A stretch of DNA of 64,000 bases. Origin: Actinacidiphila sp. DG2A-62 (lineage in GTDB: Bacteria; Actinomycetota; Actinomycetes; Streptomycetales; Streptomycetaceae). The notes below the pieces were generated by a model, which was not told the DNA's origin, ran no database searches, and saw only the letters and a program-made list of their open reading frames with translations. The stretch covers positions 5,695,501-5,759,500 of the forward strand of contig NZ_JAYMGI010000002.1 of NCBI RefSeq assembly GCF_035825295.1. Reading direction: 5' to 3'. Numbering within the stretch: the stretch's first letter is position 1; each line of letters opens with the position of its first letter. Below are positions 49,691 through 56,990 of this stretch, one piece after another. The translations under genes were made by a program, and so were the position numbers.

Positions 49691-50481
49691 CGCAGCCCTC
49701 CTGTCGTACCGGTAAAAGCGGGTGTGTCCGCGAGGACGTCGCGCAGCCGGGCGCGGGCCCGGTGCAGCCGCGAGCGCGCGGTGCCCTGCGGGACGCCGAC
49801 CACTGCGGCGGCCTCCGCGGGGGTCAGCTGCTCCCACGTCACGAGCAGCAACAACTCCCGCTCCACATGCGGGAGTTCGCTCAGTGTTCGACGGATCAGC
49901 GGTGCGACCGCCGCCGCGTCGAGCCGCTGGTCGACGGCCGCCCAGGGGTCCGCGGACGGTTCCGCGCCCGCCGCCGTGCCCGCGCCCGCCGCCGTGCCCG
50001 TGCCCGCGGCCCCCGTCCGCCCGCCCGGGCCGTAGCCGTCCACGCCGCGCCAGTGCGCCGCGAGCACGTGCCGGGCCACGCCGAACAGCCACACCCGCGC
50101 CGTCCCGCGCGTTGGGTCGTAGCCGGCCCGGCCCGCGAACGCCCGCAGCCACACCTCGGCCAGCAGGTCGTCCGCCGCGGCCGGCGCCCGCCGCGCCAGA
50201 TAGCCGTGCAGCGCCGCCGAATGCGCGACGACCAGTTCCTCGAACCGCGCCGCGTCCCGCACCCCGCCGTCGTGCGCGTCCCGCGCATCGCCGTCGTGCG
50301 CCTCGCCGTCACCGCCCGCCGCGTCCCCCCGCGCCCCCGCCGCGTCCCCCGGGCCCGCCGCCCGCACCTCCGGCGCCGCCTCTCCCGTCTCCGTATCCCC
50401 TCCGGTCCTGGTGTCCCCGCGTGTCACGCGCCTGCGGCGGTCGCCCGCCCGGGCCGCCGGGAACCAGTTGTGGCTCTCCAT
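49687..50481 (-). CDS. ECF (sigma-70 family) sigma factor
   Basis: 264-residue RNA polymerase sigma factor. A 70-residue Asp/Gly/Ala-rich N-terminal extension precedes region 2 (FEELVVAHSAALHGYLARRA, AADDLLAEVWLRAFAGRA, RVWLFGVARHVLAAHWR), a low-complexity linker, and region 4 (LPHVERELLLLVTWEQLTPA, EAAAVVGVPQGTARSRLHRA RARL) with the helix-turn-helix. ATG 50481 has GGGGAGG seven bases upstream, which fixes the start despite the longer open frame. Operon with the membrane protein downstream; divergent from the DUF4190 gene. Confidence 0.92.
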   Translation of the reverse strand: MESHNWFPAARAGDRRRRVTRGDTRTGGDTETGEAAPEVRAAGPGDAAGARGDAAGGDGEAHDGDARDAHDGGVRDAARFEELVVAHSAALHGYLARRAPAAADDLLAEVWLRAFAGRAGYDPTRGTARVWLFGVARHVLAAHWRGVDGYGPGGRTGAAGTGTAAGAGTAAGAEPSADPWAAVDQRLDAAAVAPLIRRTLSELPHVERELLLLVTWEQLTPAEAAAVVGVPQGTARSRLHRARARLRDVLADTPAFTGTTGGLR

Positions 50482-50570
50482 CGCACCTCCCCTGCGGCCG
50501 GAGTCTCCGGCCCCGTCCGGTACTTGCCGGGCCGGGGCGGAAGCGTTCGCGGTGACCGTAAACTCCCCTG

Positions 50571-51658
50571 GTGGACATACCTCCGCCGCCTCCGCCCCCG
50601 CCGTCCCCCGAGGACGCGAAGCCCTCCGGCGCGCCCGCGCCCGAGACTCCCTCGCCGGCCGCGTCGGAGGCCGCCGCCCAGCCGACCGTGGCGGCGGGTG
50701 TGCCCGCACCGCGCGACCCCTTCGCCCCGCCGCCGGCCGGGCCGGCCCGGCCGGACCGCCCGTGCCGCCCGCCCCCGGCACACCCGCGCAGGGTCCCTAC
50801 GGCGGTCAAGCGCCGTACCCGCAGCAGTCGTACGCCGCCCCCGGCCCGTACCCGGCGCCCGGACCGTACCCCCAGACGCCCCACGCGCCGGGTCCGTACC
50901 CGCCGCCGGGCCAGGTCCCCGGTCCGTACGGGCACGGCTACGGATACGGGTACGGATATCCGGGCGCCGGCGGCTGGTACCCCGGGCCGCCGCCGAACCA
51001 GAGCACCAACGGCCTGGCCATCGCGTCGCTCACCGTCTCCATCGCGGCGTTCTGCGTGCCCCTCGTGGCACTGCTGCTCGGCGTCTTCGGCCTGCGGAAG
51101 ATCCGGCGCACCGGCCAGCGCGGGCGGGGCCTGGCGATCGCCGGCATCGTGATCAACAGCGTGGCCACGGCGCTGGTCGCGCTGTTCGTCGTGCTCGGCG
51201 TGGTCGGCGCGTTCGACGAGGGGGACACCGACGTGCAGGACCTCCAGGTCGGCCAGTGCTTCAACACGGTCGGCGACCCGCCGGAGAACTACGGCGGCGG
51301 TCACCGCGCGAGCACCGTGAACGTCGTCTCCTGCGACGACGAGCACGACGCCGAGACGTACGGCGTCTTCTCCGTCGCCGACCGCTTCGACGACGACTAC
51401 CCGGGCGCGGTGGCGATCGCCGAGATCGCCGGCGACTCGTGCCGGCGCGACGCCGAGGACTACCTCGGCGACGACGGGCTCGACGCCGCCCTGATCCCGG
51501 ACTTCTACGTCCCGCCCAGGGCGGACTGGGCCGCCGGGGGCCGGAGCGTGGTGTGCTTCTTCACGGGCCGCTCCGGCAAGGTGACCGGCTCGGTGCGCAA
51601 CAGCGACCGCTCGGACGGCGGCTCCGGCGGGGACTCCGCGCCGAGCGTCGGCGTCTGA
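50571..51658 (+). pseudogene. DUF4190/septum-formation domain protein, frameshifted as sequenced
   Basis: Membrane protein in two frames. GTG 50571 begins MDIPPPPPPPPSPEDAKP; at about 50734-50754, inside a run of GGCC/CCGG, the sensible frame changes and continues as GPPVPPAPGTPAQGPYGGQ and Tyr/Pro/Gly-rich sequence. The DUF4190 double helix is GLAIASLTVSIAAFCVPLVA, LLLGVFGLRKI then GLAIAGIVINSVATALVALF. The C-terminal domain resembles the septum-formation family (LQVGQCFNTVGDPP; VVSCDDEHDAETYGVF; VCFFTGRSGKVTGSVRNSD). One added base would restore a single protein of about 360 residues. Function is unknown; relatives are envelope-linked. Confidence 0.75.
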
Positions 51659-51867
51659 CCGGTCCGCGCGGAGGCGGCGCGCGCCGGCGCACGCCCCCGG
51701 TCGGCCGGTCACCGGCACCGCGCGGACCCGGCCGGCGGCCCCTCACCGGCCCCGGCGCCGGCCGCGCGCCGCGCTCCCGCACGTATCGTGATGCTCAGGG
51801 CAGGACTTGCGGATGCGTACCGTGGGTTGCCAAGCTGTTGCTCACAGTCAACCCCTGGGAGGGGCAC

Positions 51868-52620
51868 GTGGCTTTCGGTGAGCAGCCCGCGTACCTGCGT
51901 GTGGCCGAGGACCTGCGGCGGAAGATCCTCGACGGCTCGCTGCCGCCGCACGCGCGGCTGCCCTCACAGGCGCGCATCCGCACCGAGTACGGCGTCTCCG
52001 ACACCGTCGCGCTGGAGGCCCGCAAGGTGCTGATGGCCGAGGGGTTCGTCGAGGGCCGCTCCGGCTCGGGGACGTACGTCCGCGAGCGTCCGCGCCACCG
52101 GCTGGTGGTGCGCAGCGGCTACCGCCCGGCCGTCGCGCCGACCCCGTACCGGCAGGAGCAGGCCGACGAGGACGCCAAGGGCACCTGGGAGTCGCGCAGC
52201 GTGCAGGACGTCGCCTCGCCGGACGTCGCCGAGCGGCTGGCGATCGAGCCGGGCGCGCGGGTGATGCGCACGCAGTACGTGTTCCGCACCGAGGGCGAGC
52301 CGTCGATGCTGTCGACGTCCTGGGAGCCGCTGAGCCTGACCGCCCGGACGCCGGTGCTGCTGCCCGAGGAGGGGCCGGTCGGCGGGCAGGGCGTGGTGCC
52401 GCGGATGGCCGCGATCGACGTGGTCGTGGACCACATGGCCGAGGAGGTCGGCGCGCGGCCCGGCCTGGCCGAGGAGACCGCCGCGCTCGGCGGCGTCCCC
52501 GGGCACATCGTGATCGAGATCCGCCGCACGTACTACGCGTCCGGGCGGCCGGTGGAGACCGCGGACGTGGTCTTCCCGGCGGAGCGCTTCCGGGCGGCGT
52601 ACCACCTGCCGGTGAGGTGA
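51868..52620 (+). CDS. GntR-family regulator with UTRA domain
   Basis: 250-residue regulator of the HutC/UTRA subfamily. The winged helix is PAYLRVAEDLRRKILDGSLP, PHARLPSQARIRTEYGVSDT, VALEARKVLMAEGFVEGRSG SGTYV (residues 7-75). The UTRA ligand-binding domain follows: LAIEPGARVMRTQYVFRTEG EPSMLSTSWEP and HIVIEIRRTYYASGRPVETA DVVFPAERF. The effector is unknown. GTG 51868 has GGGAGGGG five bases upstream. It stands alone between the DUF4190 gene and the RpiB-like operon. Confidence 0.93.
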   Translation: MAFGEQPAYLRVAEDLRRKILDGSLPPHARLPSQARIRTEYGVSDTVALEARKVLMAEGFVEGRSGSGTYVRERPRHRLVVRSGYRPAVAPTPYRQEQADEDAKGTWESRSVQDVASPDVAERLAIEPGARVMRTQYVFRTEGEPSMLSTSWEPLSLTARTPVLLPEEGPVGGQGVVPRMAAIDVVVDHMAEEVGARPGLAEETAALGGVPGHIVIEIRRTYYASGRPVETADVVFPAERFRAAYHLPVR

Positions 52621-52692
52621 CGGCGCCGGGCCGGCCCGTCGGTGAGATGACGGCGGCCGTCCCTCAGCCCGGTGACGCTCGGTCGGCGCCGG

Positions 52693-52709
52693 GTTGACGT
52701 CCCGTCAAC
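52693..52709. promoter_or_regulatory. Dyad GTTGACG-TCC-CGTCAAC
   Basis: Perfect seven-base arms around three bases, with a TTGACG -35-like sequence in one arm. It lies between the GntR gene and the RpiB-like gene and may be a regulator site. Confidence 0.4.
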
Positions 52710-52793
52710 TTCTGGACGATCATCTGGCCGGATCGGTATCTCTTCGTGTCAACGCGGACCCGCGCCGTGAACCTCGGGCGTAGGGTCGGGCAT

Positions 52794-53291
52794 ATGCGCA
52801 TCGCCGTTTCCTCGGACATGGATGAGCCCGTGGCCCGCCGGCTGGTGGAGGAGTTGCGCCGGCGCGGGCACGACCTGCTGGTGTTCGGCGCGCTCAGCGA
52901 CGGCGACCGGGAGGACGACGAGAGGGGCGCGGAGCCCGTTGGAACGGCGGTGGCGGGCGACGGGTGGGCGTGGAGCGCGTCCGCCGCGGCGCGGGCCGTG
53001 GCGGACGGGGAGGCCGATCAGGCCGTCGTGTGCTGCTGGACCGGCACGGGGGCGTCCATCGCCGCGAACAAGGTCGCCGGGGTGCGGGCCGCGCTGTGCG
53101 GCGACGCGTACACCGCTGAGGGGGCACGGAAGTGGAACGACGCGAACGCGCTGGCGCTGAGCCTGCGTACGGTCTCCGCGCCGGTACTGGGGGAGATCCT
53201 CGACGCCTGGTTCGCGGGCGGCCCGAGCCCGGACCCGGAGGACCGGCGCAACGTGGCGCGGCTGACGGAGCTGGAGGGGGGTTCGTCGTGA
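52794..53291 (+). CDS. RpiB/LacA/LacB family sugar-phosphate isomerase
   Basis: 165-residue sugar-phosphate isomerase. The fold begins MRIAVSSDMDEPVARRLVEE, RRRGHDLLVFGAL; the active-site stretch is VVCCWTGTGASIAANKVAGV RAALCGDAYTAEGARKWNDA NALALSLR, in which a Cys and the GTG/NA motifs match ribose-5-phosphate isomerase B. The substrate could be another pentose or galactose phosphate. TAGGGT (52781-52786) sits seven bases before the ATG, suggesting a leaderless mRNA. Its stop overlaps the next start (GTGA), beginning a three-gene operon. Confidence 0.9.
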   Translation: MRIAVSSDMDEPVARRLVEELRRRGHDLLVFGALSDGDREDDERGAEPVGTAVAGDGWAWSASAAARAVADGEADQAVVCCWTGTGASIAANKVAGVRAALCGDAYTAEGARKWNDANALALSLRTVSAPVLGEILDAWFAGGPSPDPEDRRNVARLTELEGGSS

Positions 53292-53509
53292 CACCCGAAC
53301 TGGTGTGGCTCCTCATACGCCAGGACGCCGGCGGCAACCGCTACCGCGTCGGCCGTTTCGCCACCCGCGCCGAGGCCGAGCGCGTCGCCGAGACGCTCGG
53401 CGCCGCGGGCGCGGACGGCCGGGCGGCGGGCGAGACCGCCGGCGGACCGGCCGGAGACGGCCAGATCTACGTGATCGAGCGGGTGGCGCCGCGGCCGGCC
53501 CAGGCATGA
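53288..53509 (+). CDS. Small SPOR-like domain protein
   Basis: 73-residue protein. LLIRQDAGGNRYRVGRFATR, AEAERVAETLG and QIYVIERV give the beta-alpha-beta pattern of a short SPOR-like domain; similar small proteins sit upstream of Nudix genes in streptomycetes. No signal peptide, so a peptidoglycan role is doubtful. GTG start overlaps the isomerase stop, and its own stop overlaps the Nudix start (ATGA), so all three are translationally coupled. Confidence 0.7.
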   Translation: MTPELVWLLIRQDAGGNRYRVGRFATRAEAERVAETLGAAGADGRAAGETAGGPAGDGQIYVIERVAPRPAQA

Positions 53510-53892
53510 CGCGCGGGATCGTCGTCGGCGGGATGCTCGTCCGGGACGGCCGGCTGCTGGCCGCGCGGCGCACCGCGCCGGCGCACACCGCCGGGATGTG
53601 GGAGTTCCCCGGCGGCAAGGCGGAACCGGGCGAGGACGAGCGGGACGCGCTGGTGCGCGAACTGCGCGAGGAACTGGGCGTCGGCGTCCGCCCGCTGGCC
53701 CGGGTGCCGGGGGAGTGGCCGCTGACCGGCCCCTACGTGCTGCGGATCTGGACCGCCGAACTCCTCGACGGCACCCCGCGCTGCCTCCAGGATCACGACG
53801 CGCTGCGCTGGGTCACCCCGGCCGAGGCGCGGGCGCTCACCTGGCTGGCCCCGGACCGCCCCGCGCTCGCCTGGGCCGCCGCGCATCTGTGA
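53506..53892 (+). CDS. Nudix hydrolase (MutT-like)
   Basis: 128-residue pyrophosphohydrolase. The Nudix box is complete: GGKAEPGEDERDALVRELRE ELGV (residues 33-56, pattern GX5EX7REUXEEXGU). The N-terminus VVGGMLVRDGRLLAARRTAP and MWEFPGGK are typical of MutT-type (d)CTP or 8-oxo-dGTP hydrolases; the exact substrate is open. Last gene of the RpiB-like/SPOR operon. No terminator is evident before the SpoIIE gene 150 bases on. Confidence 0.93.
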   Translation: MTRGIVVGGMLVRDGRLLAARRTAPAHTAGMWEFPGGKAEPGEDERDALVRELREELGVGVRPLARVPGEWPLTGPYVLRIWTAELLDGTPRCLQDHDALRWVTPAEARALTWLAPDRPALAWAAAHL

Positions 53893-54041
53893 GGCGGCTC
53901 CCGTGCGTCGGGGGCCGCCGCCCGTCTGCGTCACCGGGTGGGCGTTTCCGGCGCGAAACGGGCAGTATCGGGTAAGAAGGCACAAAGCCTTCAGGAGGCC
54001 GGGCGGGCAGCCCCGGCCGTACCCGGTCGGGGGTGCGAGCG

Positions 54042-56756
54042 ATGAGCGCCAGCGGCGACGACCCCAAGGCTGCGGGCCTCCGTCCCGGCGACCCCCACGA
54101 CGCCGCGCCCGACGACGCGCGGGGTGCCGCGCCCGACGACGTGCGGGACGTCGCGCCCGACGACCGCCGGGACAGCGCGCCCGGCGAACCCTCCGCTCTC
54201 GGCGCGCGCGACCTCGACGACGGCGGCCCGGACGCGCCCGACCCCGCGGGCGGCGGCCCGCACGCGCCCGACGCCCCCGACGAACCGCCCGGCGGCAGCG
54301 GCACGCTGCTGGACACCCTCCGCGTCGCGGTCGTGATGCTCGACACCCGCGGGCGGGTGCTGCTGTGGAGCCCGCTCGCGGAGGAGGTGCTCGGCTGGGC
54401 CGGCGAGCACATCGTGGGGCGGCGGGTCGGCGGGCTGTTCGGGCCGGCCGAGGCGATGGACACCGCGGGCGCCGGGCAGGGCGCGCCGCCGCGGCTGCGG
54501 TCGATCCCCGAGCCCGGCCAGGCCGAGGCGATCCTCGCCGAGCTGCTGCGCGGCGGCCGCTGGGACGGCATCCTCTCGCTGCGCCACCGCGACGGCCACA
54601 CCGTGCAGGTCGAGACCCGCGCGAGCCTGCTGGTCGACGGCGACGGCCGGCCCTTCGTGCTGGCCTCGATGGTGGAGACCAGCCGGCTGCGCACGCTGGA
54701 GCACGACCTGGCCGCGCTGGACTCCCTCTTCGACTCCTCGCCGCTGGGCGTGGCGATCTTCGACAGCGACCTGCGCTACGTCCGCGTCAACGCGGCGCTG
54801 GCCCGGATGAACGGTCTGCCGATCGCCGACCACCTCGGCCGCACCGTCGCCGAGGTGCTCGACCGGGCCACCGCCGACTACCTCACCGAGCTGCAGCGCA
54901 CCGTCCTGGCCACCGGCCGCCCGGTGATCGACCTGGTCGCGCTCGCGCCGCACGGCCGCGGCCACCGCTCGCTGTCGTACCACCGGCTGGTGGACCGGGC
55001 CGGCCGGGTGCTGGGCGTCAGCGCGACCGTCATGGACGTCACCGAGCGGGTCCAGGCCGCGGCGAAGGCCGAGCGGGCCCGCCGCCGGCTGGCGCTGCTC
55101 AACGACGTCGGCACCCGTATCGCCGGCGAACTGGACGTGCACCGCGCCGCGCAGGCGCTCGCCGAGGCGCTGGTGCCGACGTTCAGCGACTACTCCGGGG
55201 TGATCCTGCACTCCGAGGTGGCCGGCGGCGGCGAGCTGCCCTCGGTGACGTACCGCGAGGGCACTCCGCTGCGGCAGCTCGGCATCGCCGCCGTGCACTG
55301 GAGCCCGGCGGTGGCGCGGATGCTGCGCCGCGGCCAGCCGATCGCCTTCACCGGCTCGTCGGTCTTCGGCACCGTGCTGCGCACCGGACGGCCCCGGCTG
55401 GTGGCCTCGCAGGAGGAGCTGCGGGCCACCACCTACCCCGACGACCCCAAGGTCGCCGCGGCCGTCGAGCTGGGCATCACCTCGCTGCTGGTGCTGCCGC
55501 TGCGCGCCCGCGGCGTGGTGCTCGGGCTGCTGGTGATCAGCCGCGGCCGGGGCCGCGAGCCCTTCGATCACGACGACCTGGCGCTGGCCACCGAGCTGGC
55601 CGACCGGGCCGGCGCCGCGCTGGACAACGCGCGGCTGTACGTGCGCGAGCGGGAGGGCGCGCTGATGCTCCAGCGCAGCCTGCTGCCGCGCGCGCTGCCC
55701 GAGCCGCCGGGCGTCGAGGTCGCCTTCCGCTACGTGCCCGGCAGCAGCGCCGCGGAGGTCGGCGGCGACTGGTTCGACGTGATCCCGCTGGCCGGCGGCC
55801 GGCTGGCGTTCGTGGTCGGCGACGTGATGGGCCACGGGCTGGGCGCCGCGGCCACGATGGGCCGGCTGCGCACCGCCGTGCGCACCCTGGCCGGCCTGGA
55901 CATGCCGCCGGACGAGCTGCTGCGCCGGATCAACGAGCTGGGCGACGACCTCGCGCAGAGCCAGGCCGAGGGCTGGATGGCGACCGCCGTGTACTGCGTG
56001 TACGACCCCTCGACCCGGCGCTGCTCGATCGCCCAGGCGGGGCACCTGCCGCCGGTGCTGGTGGAGGGCATGGCCGGCGAGCCGGAGCGCTGCCGGGCGC
56101 GGCTGCTGGAGCTGCCGACCGGAGTGCCGCTGGGCGTCGGCGGGGTGAGCTTCGAGAGCACCGAGCTGGAGGTGCCGGACGGCGCGGTGCTGGTGCTCTA
56201 CACCGACGGACTGGTCGAGGCCCGCGGCAAGGACATCGGCGCGGGCCTGGACCGGCTGCGCCGGACGCTGTGCCGGCCGCTGCACTCCCTGGAGGACGCC
56301 TGCGACGAACTGCTGGCCACCATGGAGCCGGGCCGCGAGCCGGACGACGTGGCGCTGCTGATGGCCCGGCTCGGCGGGCTGCCCGCCGGGTCCACCGCGA
56401 GCTGGACCTTCCCCGCCGAGCCCAGCGCGGTGCGCCTGGCCCGCCGCCGGGTCCGCGACACGCTGCTGCGGTGGGACCTCGCGCCGCTGTCGGACATCAC
56501 GATGCTGCTGGTCAGCGAGCTGGTCACCAACTCGCTGCGGTACGCGCACGGCCCGATCGGGGTGCGGATGGTGCGCGGCGGTTCGCTGCTGGTGGAGGTG
56601 TCCGACCCGCTGCCCGACCCGCCGCTGGAGCGGTTCGCGGGCGAGGAGGACGAGGGCGGGCGCGGCCTGCAGCTCGTCGGCCGCGCCTCGCGCCGCTGGG
56701 GCACCCGGCACGGCCCGCTGGGCAAGACCGTCTGGTTCGAGCTGGCCCTGCCCTGA
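54042..56756 (+). CDS. PAS-GAF-SpoIIE phosphatase with ATPase domain
   Basis: 904-residue signalling protein. A disordered Asp/Ala/Pro-rich N-terminus (about 85 residues) is followed by two PAS domains (LRVAVVMLDTRGRVLLWSPL; LFDSSPLGVAIFDSDLRYVR), a GAF domain (LALLNDVGTRIAGELDVHRA), the PP2C/SpoIIE phosphatase (VGGDWFDVIPLAGGRLAFVV, GDVMGHGLGAAATMG, YTDGLVEARGKD) and a GHKL ATPase (VSELVTNSLRYAHGPIGVRM, EGGRGLQLVGRASRRWG). It likely dephosphorylates anti-sigma antagonists and may phosphorylate them with the same protein's kinase-like domain. ATG 54042 has GGGGGTG about seven bases upstream. Paralogous to the following gene. Confidence 0.93.
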   Translation: MSASGDDPKAAGLRPGDPHDAAPDDARGAAPDDVRDVAPDDRRDSAPGEPSALGARDLDDGGPDAPDPAGGGPHAPDAPDEPPGGSGTLLDTLRVAVVMLDTRGRVLLWSPLAEEVLGWAGEHIVGRRVGGLFGPAEAMDTAGAGQGAPPRLRSIPEPGQAEAILAELLRGGRWDGILSLRHRDGHTVQVETRASLLVDGDGRPFVLASMVETSRLRTLEHDLAALDSLFDSSPLGVAIFDSDLRYVRVNAALARMNGLPIADHLGRTVAEVLDRATADYLTELQRTVLATGRPVIDLVALAPHGRGHRSLSYHRLVDRAGRVLGVSATVMDVTERVQAAAKAERARRRLALLNDVGTRIAGELDVHRAAQALAEALVPTFSDYSGVILHSEVAGGGELPSVTYREGTPLRQLGIAAVHWSPAVARMLRRGQPIAFTGSSVFGTVLRTGRPRLVASQEELRATTYPDDPKVAAAVELGITSLLVLPLRARGVVLGLLVISRGRGREPFDHDDLALATELADRAGAALDNARLYVREREGALMLQRSLLPRALPEPPGVEVAFRYVPGSSAAEVGGDWFDVIPLAGGRLAFVVGDVMGHGLGAAATMGRLRTAVRTLAGLDMPPDELLRRINELGDDLAQSQAEGWMATAVYCVYDPSTRRCSIAQAGHLPPVLVEGMAGEPERCRARLLELPTGVPLGVGGVSFESTELEVPDGAVLVLYTDGLVEARGKDIGAGLDRLRRTLCRPLHSLEDACDELLATMEPGREPDDVALLMARLGGLPAGSTASWTFPAEPSAVRLARRRVRDTLLRWDLAPLSDITMLLVSELVTNSLRYAHGPIGVRMVRGGSLLVEVSDPLPDPPLERFAGEEDEGGRGLQLVGRASRRWGTRHGPLGKTVWFELALP

Positions 56757-56990
56757 GCGCGCGGTGGCGGGCGTCACTCCCCGGTGCCGCGGCGGGGATG
56801 GTTCGACGGCAGCGTGCCGGGTATGCCGAAGGGGCGGGAGCGGAAGGAGCGACCGCGGTGTTCCGGGGACGGCCCCCGTACCCCAGGAGCCGAGATGATG
56901 CTGTGATCGACAAGACCGTGTGCTGGACGGTCCTGATGCTGGATACTCGGCTCCAACCGGTCCGTGTGTGCTGAGCTGGAGGGGTCGGGC

